Shown: piece after piece, positions 35,266-43,703 of the stretch
Layout of the letters: each line of letters begins with the position of its first letter
Numbering within the stretch: position 1 is the stretch's first letter
Assembly: GCF_001546115.1 (NCBI RefSeq)
Contig: NZ_KQ955210.1
Span: 446,731-510,730 of the forward strand
Length of the DNA: 64,000 bases
Source of the DNA: Paracoccus aminovorans
GTDB taxonomy: Bacteria > Pseudomonadota > Alphaproteobacteria > Rhodobacterales > Rhodobacteraceae
Direction: 5' to 3'
Program-made: the position numbers and the translations under genes
The notes under the pieces: model-generated
What the model saw: only the letters and a program-made list of their open reading frames with translations
Databases searched by the model: none
What the model was told of the DNA's origin: nothing

Positions 35266-37044
35266 ATGACCTTACCCCAGGTGCTGTCCTTTGCCATCAT
35301 CATTGGGATGATGGTGCTCTTCATCTGGGGCCGGCTGCGTTATGACCTGGTGGCGATGCTGGCGCTGGCGGTATCGCTGCTGGCCGGCACCGTGACGCCC
35401 GAGGATGCGTTTTCCGGCTTCAGCGACGATATCGTCATCATCGTCGGCAGCGCGCTGGTGGTCAGCGCCGCCGTCTCGCGCTCCGAGATGATCGAGGTGG
35501 CGCTGCGCTGGCTGGTGCGCAAGCTTGGCAGCTATCACGCGCAGCTTGCGGTGCTGGTCGGCGGGGTGACGATCCTGTCGGCGCTGATCAAGAACATCGG
35601 CGCGCTGGCGATGATGATGCCGGCCTCGCTGAAGATGGCGCGGAAATCGGGCCGCTCGCCGGCGCTCTACCTGATGCCCATGGCCTTCGGCTCGCTCCTG
35701 GGCGGGCTCATCACCCTGGTCGGCACCTCGCCCAATATCATCGTCAGCCGGGTGCGCGAGCAGATGACCGGCGAGCCGTTCCGCATGTTCGACTATGCCC
35801 CGGTCGGCCTTGGCCTGTCGGCGGTCGGGCTGGTCTTCCTGATGTTCGCCGCGCGCCATCTGCTGCCCGCCGACCGCCGCGCCACCGCCTCGCTGGGCGA
35901 GGCGGTCAATATCGCCGATTACAACACCGAGGCCAGCGTGCCGCCCGATGCCCCGGTCGCCGGCAAGACCATCGGCCATTTCCTGGGCCTGGCCGATGGC
36001 GAGGTGACCGTGACCGGGGTGATCCGCAACGACAAGCGCCGCGCCGTGACGCTTTCGGACAGCGTGATCGAGCCGGGCGACGTGCTGCAATTGCGCGGCA
36101 AGCCCAACGCGCTGGAGCGGGCGGTGTCCAAGGGCGGGCTGCTGCTGGCGCGGCAGGACGTGCCCTCGCCGCCCGATACGCCCGAGGCCCGCATCGGCGT
36201 CATCGAGGCGGTGGTCAAGACCGCCTCGCCGCTGGTCGGGCAAAGCGCGGCGCGGCTGCAGCTTTTCGACCAGCACGGGGTCAATCTGCTGGCCCTGTCG
36301 CGTGCGGGCAAGCGCATGACCGAGCGGCTGTCCGAGACCATGCTCGACGCCGGCGACGTGCTGCTGGTGCAGGGCCCGCTCGATCTGCTGCCCGGGCGGA
36401 TGCAGGCGCTTGGCCTTCTGCCCCTGGCCGAGCGCGAGCTGCGCTTCGGCTCGGTCCGGCGCGACCTGCTGCCGGTCGCGATCCTGGCCGCGGCCATGGC
36501 GCTGACGGCGGTCGGGCTGGTGCCGGTCGCCATCGCCTTCTTCGGCGCGGCGCTGGCGATGATCCTGACCGGGGCGATCAGCGTCGAGGCCGCCTATGAG
36601 GCGATCGAATGGCCGATCCTGATCATGCTGGGCGCGCTGATCCCGGTCAGCGAGGCGCTGCAAAAGACCGGCGGCGCCGAACTGATCGGCGACCTGCTGT
36701 CGGCGACGGCGGCCGGCCTGCCGGTCTGGGGCGCGGTGGCGCTGATCATGGTCGCGGCCATGGCGGTGACGCCCTTCCTCAACAATGCCGCCACCGTGCT
36801 GGTCATGGCGCCCATCGCCGCGATCTTCGCCGAGCGGCTGGGGCATGCGCCCGACCCCTTCCTGATGGCGGTGGCGGTCGGCGCGGGCTGCGATTTCCTG
36901 ACGCCCATCGGGCACCAGTGCAACACGCTGGTCATGGGGCCGGGCGGCTATCGCTTCGGCGACTACGCTCGGCTGGGCGCGCCGTTGTCGGCCCTGGTGG
37001 TGCTGGTCGGCGTGCCGCTGATCCTGGCGGTCTGGCCGGCCTGA
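35266..37044 (+). CDS. SLC13-type permease with two TrkA-C (RCK_C) domains
   Basis: A 592-residue inner-membrane protein of the DASS/ArsB-like superfamily. Two blocks of membrane helices (about 5-205 and 400-590) carry the mirrored helix-loop signatures TLVGTSPNIIVS and GHQCNTLVMGPGGY. Between them lie two cytoplasmic RCK_C domains (about 220-295 and 305-385). Relatives move sulfate, dicarboxylates or other anions; a sulfate role is possible but not shown by the sequence. It stands alone, convergent with the next gene. Confidence 0.87.
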   Translation: MTLPQVLSFAIIIGMMVLFIWGRLRYDLVAMLALAVSLLAGTVTPEDAFSGFSDDIVIIVGSALVVSAAVSRSEMIEVALRWLVRKLGSYHAQLAVLVGGVTILSALIKNIGALAMMMPASLKMARKSGRSPALYLMPMAFGSLLGGLITLVGTSPNIIVSRVREQMTGEPFRMFDYAPVGLGLSAVGLVFLMFAARHLLPADRRATASLGEAVNIADYNTEASVPPDAPVAGKTIGHFLGLADGEVTVTGVIRNDKRRAVTLSDSVIEPGDVLQLRGKPNALERAVSKGGLLLARQDVPSPPDTPEARIGVIEAVVKTASPLVGQSAARLQLFDQHGVNLLALSRAGKRMTERLSETMLDAGDVLLVQGPLDLLPGRMQALGLLPLAERELRFGSVRRDLLPVAILAAAMALTAVGLVPVAIAFFGAALAMILTGAISVEAAYEAIEWPILIMLGALIPVSEALQKTGGAELIGDLLSATAAGLPVWGAVALIMVAAMAVTPFLNNAATVLVMAPIAAIFAERLGHAPDPFLMAVAVGAGCDFLTPIGHQCNTLVMGPGGYRFGDYARLGAPLSALVVLVGVPLILAVWPA

Positions 37045-37089
37045 GGCACGGTTGCCGGAGTATTTGGAAAACGGTGAAACGGTGCGGCG

Positions 37090-37965
37090 TCAGGGCGTGA
37101 TGAATTCGACCCCGGGCAGGGCGGCGATCTCGGCCATGTCGTCGTCATAGGCGGCGCCGATGCGGTCGACCAGGGCCTGGTCCCAGCCGGGCAGGTTCAG
37201 CTCGACCTCGATCTGGTCGGGCAGGGCGTGTTTCTGCAAGGCGGCCGAGAAGATGCGTCGCCGGCTCTCGATGGTCAGCCGGGTTTCCTGCGCCATGGCA
37301 TCGCGGATCATGCGGATGCCGTCCGGGTGCAGGATGTCGCCCAGGATCTGCAGGCCCGCCTTCAGGGGCACGTCGCTGGGCATGGTCGAGATGCGCCGCA
37401 CCACCTCGGGCCAGATCAGCGAGGTATCCTCGTGGCACCAGACCACCAGGCGGTGGCCGGGCAGGGCGGTGAGGATACGCCGGATCGCCGGCGCCCAACG
37501 CAGGCTTTCCGGGTCGATGCCGCCCATGACCTCGGCATAGGTGCCGCTGCCCTCTTGCGCCAGCACGAAGGGGATCAGCGTCGCCGGGTTCTTCAGCCCC
37601 ATGAAGAATTCGACCTCGGCGCTGGGAAAGAGATTGGCCAGCGCCGCCATTTTCTCGCCCGCCGCGGCATAGAGCCCGTCGAGCGACAGCGCCCGCTCGG
37701 CCTTGCCAAGGAAGGTCGGCGTGCTGCAGATGATGCGCTGCGGATCGTCGCTGTCCAGGATCGCATCCAGCATCACCTGCTCCATCTCGGCCGTGGCGGC
37801 GCCGCCGTTCAGCGCGCTCAGCGCCTCGTTGAAGACGTCGCGGTGCCGGTTCGGCGTCACCGGCTCGATCCCGTTGCGCAAGAGCCAGTCGCGATTCTGC
37901 AGCAGGGTCTTGACCATGCGGTAAAGATCGGTGCCGTGGACGCCGCAGTGAAAGACGACCTGCAT
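37090..37965 (-). CDS. Conserved hypothetical protein (291 aa), sulfotransferase-like feel
   Basis: I do not recognise this gene with certainty. It is cytoplasmic, of balanced composition and strongly coding by GC3. The start MQVVFHCGVHGTDLYRMVKTLLQNRDWLLRNGIEPV resembles the N-terminal strand-loop-helix of Rhodobacterales sulfotransferase-like proteins, with a degenerate phosphate-binding loop (HCGVHGT in place of a PKSGTT-like loop). It is monocistronic, convergent with the SLC13 permease; a GTATTTG motif copy separates them. The 292 bp between it and the LuxR gene are AT-richer and hold no further gene. Confidence 0.65.
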   Translation of the reverse strand: MQVVFHCGVHGTDLYRMVKTLLQNRDWLLRNGIEPVTPNRHRDVFNEALSALNGGAATAEMEQVMLDAILDSDDPQRIICSTPTFLGKAERALSLDGLYAAAGEKMAALANLFPSAEVEFFMGLKNPATLIPFVLAQEGSGTYAEVMGGIDPESLRWAPAIRRILTALPGHRLVVWCHEDTSLIWPEVVRRISTMPSDVPLKAGLQILGDILHPDGIRMIRDAMAQETRLTIESRRRIFSAALQKHALPDQIEVELNLPGWDQALVDRIGAAYDDDMAEIAALPGVEFITP

Positions 37966-38257
37966 GGTGCGGGGAACTCCTGACTCGTTTCCGGCGCACA
38001 GTAACCAGCTATGCCGGCCGGGAAAACCCGCTGGTTGAATTCCGGGCGCGCAGAGCCGCTGACGCTACGTCAACTGGATGCAACCGGATTAACTCGGCTT
38101 TCCAATTGCTTTAAGTGAATTGCCTGCGGTAATTTCGCGCGACATCGGGGAAATCCGCCGGGTGGCGTCCTGCGCGCGGTTCCAGCGGGGGAAAGATCGT
38201 TTCACATTTCGCTTTTCACCGGCAATTATGATGACAGGCATTGAGAGTTCCCGACCC

Positions 38258-39139
38258 ATGGATCTCCTGACGGACATCGAGACGGTGTTGGCGGCGCGCA
38301 CGACCGACAGCCTGTGGCGGTACTATACCGAGCGGCTGGCCGGGCTGGGTTTCCCCTATGCCTCCTATTACAGCGTCCGCATCATCGAGACGGCGGGCGA
38401 ACGCCAGATCGACGATTGCCTGTTCCTGACGAATTGCACGCCGCGCCTGTTGCAGGAGATCCTGGCGCAGGACGCCCTGGCCAGCGTGCCGATGTATCGC
38501 TGGACGGCGGGGAACCGCGGTAGCGAAAGCTGGGACTGGATGCGCCGGCTGCGCCAGGCCGGCCGGCTCAGCCCGGCCGAGGAGCGGATGTTGGACCTGT
38601 TCGCGCGCCATGGCCATGTCGCGGGCTATGCGGTCGGCCTGGGCGACAGCGTGCAGCCGGTGCGGGCGGGCGTGATCCTGTCGGGCGCCCTGGGCGTGGA
38701 CCAGCGCCGGCTGGACGGGCTGTGGCAGCAGCATGGATCTTTGATCGAGGCATTGACCGGGCTGATCCACCTGCGGTTGTCGGTGCTGCCCTATGAACCG
38801 CCCGTGCAGGTGCTGACGCAGCGCCAGCGCGAGGTGCTGGAGCAGATCGCCGTCGGCCGCACCACGCAAGAGATCGCCGGGCTTCTGGGCGTGTCGCGGG
38901 CGACGGTGGAAAAGCACCTGCGGCTGGCGCGCCAGGCGCTGACGGCGCGAACCACGCCGCAGGCGATCCTGCTGGCCAGCAACCGCCGGCAGATCTTCGT
39001 GGGCCCAGGCGAGCGCTGCACCGCCGAGCCCGGCGAGAGCCTGGCGGCTGGCCGCGCCTGGCGCTGCCAGAGCTTCGCAGCGCCGGCCCCCCGGACCGAG
39101 ACGGCCGTCGCCAGGCTGCCGCGCTGCGCGCGGGCCTGA
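38258..39139 (+). CDS. LuxR-type regulator with autoinducer-binding domain (solo)
   Basis: A 293-residue regulator. Residues ~1-170 look like an acyl-homoserine-lactone-binding domain (PYASYYSVRI, WDWMRRLRQAGRLSPAEERMLDLFARHGHVAGYAV). Residues ~185-245 are the LuxR helix-turn-helix (LTQRQREVLEQIAVGRTTQEIAGLLGVSRATVEKHLRLA). There is no luxI-type synthase next to it, so it is a LuxR solo. The last ~45 residues are a basic tail of unclear role. The start is uncertain: 38258 fits the family, 38228 is the alternative; neither has a strong ribosome-binding site. Confidence 0.8.
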   Translation: MDLLTDIETVLAARTTDSLWRYYTERLAGLGFPYASYYSVRIIETAGERQIDDCLFLTNCTPRLLQEILAQDALASVPMYRWTAGNRGSESWDWMRRLRQAGRLSPAEERMLDLFARHGHVAGYAVGLGDSVQPVRAGVILSGALGVDQRRLDGLWQQHGSLIEALTGLIHLRLSVLPYEPPVQVLTQRQREVLEQIAVGRTTQEIAGLLGVSRATVEKHLRLARQALTARTTPQAILLASNRRQIFVGPGERCTAEPGESLAAGRAWRCQSFAAPAPRTETAVARLPRCARA

Positions 39140-39518
39140 CGCATGTGCCAGGACGAGTTGCGCGGATCGTGCCGGATGGCAGGCAGGGGATCTGCCCATC
39201 AGGGCCGCGGTGTCCCGTGACGCCGTCCAGGGTCTGACAAGATGAGGCCGATGCCATCGGTCGGTGGGGTGGCTCGTCATCCGGGCTGCTTCCGATCGCG
39301 CAGAGCGCCGGGAAGCCTGTGCGAAAACGCCATGCCCCCGCGCGAACCGCTGGGCGACCTGATACGACCGCCGCAGGCCAGCGCCGCCGGACCCTGCGGT
39401 CGCAGACCGCACTGCGAGTCAGCCGAAGGCCCGCGCCGCGCGCATGTCGCGGCGCTTCCTCGACGGTGCCACCGCATGCGACCGGCCACCCGCCGGCGGA
39501 GCGCGAAAGGCGGCGCTC
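39140..39518. other. Intergenic stretch without a supportable gene
   Basis: Between the LuxR gene and the tsf terminator, both strands carry only Arg/Ala/Pro-rich shadow frames. No RNA gene or repeat is evident by eye. Confidence 0.5.
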
Positions 39519-39552
39519 CAAAAGAACGACGCCGGCCCTTGCGGACCGGCGT
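39519..39552 (-). terminator. Terminator of the rpsB-tsf operon
   Basis: A 10-bp stem with one G-T pair (ACGCCGGTCC / GGGCCGGCGT on the minus strand) and a GCAA tetraloop is followed by CGTTCTTTT. It lies 25 bp after the tsf stop. Confidence 0.82.
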
Positions 39553-39576
39553 TGCTGTCTGGCGGAAAGACGGGGA

Positions 39577-40488
39577 TCAGGCGCCGGCGCGGGTCTTGGC
39601 GACCTCGGCGGCGAAATCCTCTTCCTTCTTCTCGATGCCTTCGCCGACCATGACGCGGGCGAAGCCGGTGATCTCGACGCCGGCCTCTTTCGCGGCCTGC
39701 TCGACGGTCAAGTCGGGGTTGATGACGAAAGCCTGGCCCAGCAGCGTGTTCTCGGCCACGAACTTCTTCATCCGGCCCGGGATGATGTTGTTCTGGATCA
39801 CGGCCTCGGGCTTCGGCTTGGCCGAGGCGGCGTTCTCTTCCAGCGCCTTCGCGGTCTGCACTTCCAGCTCGCGCGCCAGCAGCGCCTGGTCGAGCGTGGC
39901 TTCCGACAGCGAGACCGGGTTGGTGGCGGCGATATGCATGGCGAATTGCTTGCCGATGGCCTGCGCCTTGTCGGCCGGGCCCTTCAGCGCGACCAGCACG
40001 CCGATCTTGCCCATGCCCTCGGTCGCGGCGTTGTGGACATAAGAGACCACGGTGTCGCCTTCCAGGACATGCATGCGGCGCAGGGTCAGGTTCTCGCCGA
40101 TGCGGGCGATGGCGTCGGTCACGACTTCCGAAACCGGCTTGCCGTTCAGATGCGTGGCGCGCAGCACCTCGACATCTTCGGCGGTTTCCAGCGCGACATT
40201 GGTGATCTCGCGCACCAGCGCCTGGAAGTCGGCGTTCTTGGCGACGAAGTCGGTTTCCGAGTTCAGCTCGACGGCGACGCCGCGGCCGGCCTTGACCGAG
40301 ACACCCACCAGACCCTCGGCGGCGACGCGATCGGCCTTCTTGGCGGCTTTCGCCAGGCCCTTGGTGCGCAGCCAGTCCACGGCGGCTTCCATGTCGCCGT
40401 CGGTTTCGGTCAGCGCCTTCTTGGCGTCCATCATGCCCGCGCCGGTCGTTTCGCGCAGCTCTTTCACCATCGCAGCGGTGATAGCCAT
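39577..40488 (-). CDS. tsf: Elongation factor Ts
   Basis: EF-Ts is the nucleotide exchange factor of EF-Tu. The 303-residue protein has the N-terminal UBA-like segment (AAMVKELRETTGAGMMDAKKALTETDGD) and the TDFVAKN motif that contacts EF-Tu, followed by two EF-Ts core domains. It is the second gene of rpsB-tsf, 101 bp behind rpsB. Confidence 0.97.
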   Translation of the reverse strand: MAITAAMVKELRETTGAGMMDAKKALTETDGDMEAAVDWLRTKGLAKAAKKADRVAAEGLVGVSVKAGRGVAVELNSETDFVAKNADFQALVREITNVALETAEDVEVLRATHLNGKPVSEVVTDAIARIGENLTLRRMHVLEGDTVVSYVHNAATEGMGKIGVLVALKGPADKAQAIGKQFAMHIAATNPVSLSEATLDQALLARELEVQTAKALEENAASAKPKPEAVIQNNIIPGRMKKFVAENTLLGQAFVINPDLTVEQAAKEAGVEITGFARVMVGEGIEKKEEDFAAEVAKTRAGA

Positions 40489-40559
40489 CGGGGATCTCCT
40501 TGCTTTTCAATGCGTCAGGCGGGGCTTATCCCCGCCTGATGAATATTGCGTAAACCCTT

Positions 40560-40579
40560 GCGGGGGCGTCGGCCCCCGC
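40560..40579 (-). terminator. Hairpin in the rpsB-tsf intergenic region
   Basis: An 8-bp perfect stem (GCGGGGGC / GCCCCCGC) with a 4-base loop lies 10 bp after the rpsB stop. On the minus strand AAGGGTTT follows, so it is a partial terminator or attenuator, consistent with different needs for S2 and EF-Ts. Confidence 0.55.
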
Positions 40580-40589
40580 CGGTTTCCGA

Positions 40590-41363
<774 letters not shown>

Positions 41364-41477
41364 TCCATGTTCCTTTCCGGTTTGCGCCTTGGCAGGGTTT
41401 TCAGGGCGCATGCCCCAACCGGTGGACCTGCGGGGATTTCTCCCCCGAAGGCCCGACCCCGCCTGTGAAGTGCGCGC

Positions 41478-41506
41478 GACATAGTCCGGTTCGGCCGCGA
41501 ATGCAA
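41478..41506 (-). promoter_or_regulatory. Putative promoter of rpsB-tsf
   Basis: On the minus strand TTGCAT (41506-41501), a 17-base spacer and TATGTC (41483-41478) precede rpsB, implying a leader of about 110 nt. The leader has a GGGGGAGAAATCCCC hairpin that could serve S2 autoregulation. The rest of the gap up to 41692 holds no gene that I can support. Confidence 0.5.
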
Positions 41507-41692
41507 GCCCGAAGCCGCGTCGGCCTGCCGCAAGAGCATCAAAAAGGCGAACCGGGCAGTCCGGGGGTCAACGATGTCTTAAACTCTTTGCGCGATGCTC
41601 GCGCAAGACGAACACCGATTCAGCCATGGAAGATTGCGCATGACCGTCCTGAAATCCGCTTGCCGGCGCCGCTATCCGTCCGGGGAATCGCG

Positions 41693-42058
41693 ATGACGCT
41701 GACGGTTTTGCTGCTGCATGACGATTCGGCGCTCTGCGCCCAGGCCTATGCCGTCTTGACCGAGGCGGGGTTCGAGGTCATTCCCGCCGTCGACGGCACG
41801 CACGCGCTGGAACGGCTGGGCCAGCGCGAGATCGACGCCATCGTCACCGGGGTGAACATGGCCGGCCTGGACGGATTCGCCTTCATCGAGGCGGTGCGCC
41901 AGCAGCCGGCGCTTTACGGGATGCCGATCCTGGTGCTTTCGGCCGAGGCCATGCCGGATCTCAAGACCCGGGCTCGCAACGCCGGCGCCGCCGGCTGGCT
42001 GCCGCATCCCTTCGATCCGCAGCGGCTGGTCGAGACGGTGCTGGCCGTCACCGGCTGA
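41693..42058 (+). CDS. Stand-alone receiver-domain protein with degenerate active site
   Basis: A 121-residue protein made only of a response-regulator receiver fold. The acidic pair is present (LLLHDDSALC, residues 9-10), as is the Ser/Thr position (VLSAEA). The phospho-acceptor Asp is replaced: the segment reads IVTGVNMAGLDG where VTDVNMP is expected. The invariant Lys is His (WLPHPFDP). It is therefore probably a pseudo-receiver that signals by protein contact rather than phosphorylation. No kinase gene is nearby. Start at 41693, with GGGGAA ahead. Confidence 0.8.
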   Translation: MTLTVLLLHDDSALCAQAYAVLTEAGFEVIPAVDGTHALERLGQREIDAIVTGVNMAGLDGFAFIEAVRQQPALYGMPILVLSAEAMPDLKTRARNAGAAGWLPHPFDPQRLVETVLAVTG

Positions 42059-42122
42059 GCGGTCGCGAGCATCAGCCCGCGCTTGCGCTGCGCCGCGCGA
42101 AGGGCTATCCGATCAGGCAGAT

Positions 42123-42178
42123 GCCGGTTTAGCTCAGCTGGTAGAGCAGCGGTTTTGTAATCGGAGGGCCGTGGAGTC
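42123..42178 (+). pseudogene. Broken tRNA-Thr (TGT) copy lacking its 3' part
   Basis: The 5' half reads as a tRNA: acceptor strand GCCGGTT, D arm AGCTCAGCTGGTAGAGCA, anticodon loop TTTGTAA with TGT. The 3' side of the anticodon stem is altered (TCGGAG), and after GGCCGTGGAGTC the sequence leaves the tRNA: T loop, acceptor 3' strand and CCA are missing. It lies 82 bp before an intact tRNA-Thr(TGT) gene and is best read as the remnant of a duplicated or displaced tRNA. Confidence 0.65.
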
Positions 42179-42260
42179 AAAAAGCGAATCGGATCATGCG
42201 CTTAAGGTCGGCGCGGTCCGAGCAGGTACCGAATAGACACCGGAATCGGTGTCCGCCAGG

Positions 42261-42335
42261 GCCGGCGTAGCACAGCGGTAGTGCAGCGGTTTTGTAAACC
42301 GAAGGTCGGGAGTTCGATCCTCTCCGCCGGCACCA
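42261..42335 (+). tRNA. tRNA-Thr (anticodon TGT)
   Basis: A complete 75-nt cloverleaf including CCA. The acceptor pairs GCCGGCG with CGCCGGC, the anticodon loop is TTTGTAA and the T arm contains AGTTCGATCC. The anticodon stem has one G-A mismatch at its base, as is usual in this tRNA. It reads threonine ACA codons. Confidence 0.93.
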
Positions 42336-42368
42336 TTCTCCCACAGAGTCTAAAATTCCTAATCTCCT

Positions 42369-42400
42369 GGTCAAGGATTCGAATCCCTTCCGGGAGGCTA
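42369..42400 (+). other. tRNA-like T-arm/acceptor fragment
   Basis: The segment GGATTCGAATCCCTTCCGGG has a T-loop (TTCGAAT) flanked by pairing AAGG/CCTT and followed by an acceptor-like CCGGGAGG. No 5' half or CCA is present. It could be the 3' piece of a tRNA left by site-specific integration, or chance. Confidence 0.3.
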
Positions 42401-42440
42401 TCCAGCTTAGATGATAATAGCCGCGCCTTCGGCAACGCCT

Positions 42441-43490
42441 GGCTCTGTTGCACAAATCGGCTTAAGGCCGAGGTTCCCCTTTCCCCGGACGGACTTATCC
42501 CACAGCTTCCGTGACGGGTATTCCGAGCGCGGTGTAGCCGTTCAGGACGGCGATGCGGACCTGGAGTTCGGCGACCTGTCGGTCGAAGTCCCGTGCCATG
42601 AGCCGCTGGCCCAGCAACTTGATACAATGCATCTTTGTCTCGACGCGGCTTCGGCGGTGGTATCCACACCATCGTCGCCAGAGCGCGCGGCCCAGGTATT
42701 TCGCCGCGCGCAGGGCCTCATTTCGGGCCACGGCTCCGGCGGTGATCGTCTTCCAGGGCTTCGCGTTCTTGCGGGGCGGGATGACGGCATGGGCACCGCG
42801 ATCTGCAATCGCATCGTGGCATTTGCGCGTGTCGTAGGCGCCATCAGCCGTAACGCTACCGATTTCCTGGTCCTGCGGGATTTGGTCGAGAAGGTGGGGT
42901 AGGATGGGCGCATCACCGATGTGGCTCCCGGTGACTTCGACGGCCCGGATCTCCAACGTTTCTTCATCGATCCCAAGGTGGAGCTTGCGCCAGACGCGCC
43001 GTTTCGGGCCGCCATGCTTGCGTGCGTGCCACTCGCCTTCACCTTCGACCTTGATCCCGGTGCTGTCGACCAGCAGGTGCAACGGCCCCTTGGAGCCGCG
43101 GTAGGGGATGTTCACGGCCAAGGTCTTCTGGCGGCGAGATAGCGTGCTGAAGTCGGGCACCGTCCAGTTCAGGCCGACCAGCCGTAGCAGGCTCTCGACG
43201 AACCCGGTCGTCTGCCGGAGCGCCATGCCGAACAGCACTTTCATCGAGAGGCACGTCTGGATAGCGGCATCGCTGTAGGTCTGCTGGCGGCCACGCCTGC
43301 CTGTCGGCGCGGCATCCCAGCTCATCTCGGGGTCAAACCAGATCGTCAGCGAGCCCCGGCGCTTGAGTGCTTCATTGTAGGCTGGCCAGTTCCTGGTCTT
43401 GTAGGTCGGGGGTATGGGTCTGCTCATGCATCCCAGCTACCACCCTGGATTCGCGAGATGAATCCCTCACGCGATTTGTGCAACAGAGCC
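42441..43490. mobile_element. Complete IS5-family insertion sequence (1,050 bp)
   Basis: The element is bounded by perfect 19-bp inverted repeats (GGCTCTGTTGCACAAATCG at 42441-42459 and its complement at 43472-43490) and holds one intact transposase gene. The flanks (GCAACGCCT left, CCCAGGAAG right) show no target duplication, so the two sides were probably brought together by a deletion or recombination after insertion. The right end sits inside a COG0523 GTPase gene. Confidence 0.93.
42495..43427 (-). CDS. IS5-family transposase
   Basis: A 310-residue DDE transposase of the IS5 family (IS903-like group). It opens with the Tnp N-terminal domain (LTIWFDPEMSWDA, TYSDAAIQTCLSMKVLFGMALRQT). The catalytic acidic residues lie in LLVDSTGIKV, VTADGAYDT and RRSRVETKM. 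The frame is intact and fills the element, so it may still be active. Confidence 0.93.
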   Translation of the reverse strand: MSRPIPPTYKTRNWPAYNEALKRRGSLTIWFDPEMSWDAAPTGRRGRQQTYSDAAIQTCLSMKVLFGMALRQTTGFVESLLRLVGLNWTVPDFSTLSRRQKTLAVNIPYRGSKGPLHLLVDSTGIKVEGEGEWHARKHGGPKRRVWRKLHLGIDEETLEIRAVEVTGSHIGDAPILPHLLDQIPQDQEIGSVTADGAYDTRKCHDAIADRGAHAVIPPRKNAKPWKTITAGAVARNEALRAAKYLGRALWRRWCGYHRRSRVETKMHCIKLLGQRLMARDFDRQVAELQVRIAVLNGYTALGIPVTEAVG

Positions 43491-43555
43491 CCCAGGAAGC
43501 CCGAAAGGACGGTAACGGGCAGGCGCTTGTCGCGGGTGTGCTGGCTCAGTGGCAT
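43491..43555 (-). pseudogene. Truncated COG0523 (CobW/ZigA-type) GTPase, N-terminal stump
   Basis: From the ATG at 43555 the minus strand encodes MPLSQHTRDKRLPVTVLSGFLG, then hits the IS5 end. RLPVTVLSGFLG is the conserved start of COG0523 metallochaperone GTPases, directly before the Walker A loop GAGKTT, so the break is at the P-loop. The rest of the gene is not on the other side of the IS, so it was lost. A Zur-like palindrome stands 14 bp upstream of the start codon. It was probably a zinc-starvation gene. Confidence 0.8.
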
Positions 43556-43568
43556 GGCGTCCTCATGA

Positions 43569-43590
43569 ATGCAATGTTATTACATTGCAT
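43569..43590. promoter_or_regulatory. Zur-like operator
   Basis: A perfect palindrome with arms ATGCAATGT and ACATTGCAT around TATT precedes the GTPase stump. AT-rich palindromes of the AATGTTAT-type are typical of Zur boxes, and COG0523 genes are frequent Zur targets. The assignment combines the visible palindrome with this context. Confidence 0.6.
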
Positions 43591-43669
43591 GAATAGCCAG
43601 GATCACCAGGGCGTGCAATGCCGTTTGTCTGGTCAGGCCCCGATGCGCGCGCCTCGCTTCAGTTGGTAG

Positions 43670-43700
43670 AACGGGGCCCGCCCGGCGGGCAGGCCCCGTT
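43670..43700. terminator. Hairpin behind the sauU-like gene
   Basis: A 9-bp perfect stem (AACGGGGCC / GGCCCCGTT) encloses a second GC hairpin (GCCCG/CGGGC). It lies just beyond the stop of the MFS gene at 43704. T residues follow only on the + strand, so termination of the minus transcript would rely on stem strength. Confidence 0.6.
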
Positions 43701-43703
43701 TCG

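Noticed and set aside
38120..39579. A quorum-sensing luxR-luxI pair
   Set aside because: No acyl-homoserine-lactone synthase frame is found on either side of the LuxR gene.
42500..42900. A + strand host gene inside the IS5 element (frames at 42411-42902 and 42553-42837)
   Set aside because: These frames lie within the inverted-repeat-bounded IS and are antisense to its intact transposase.
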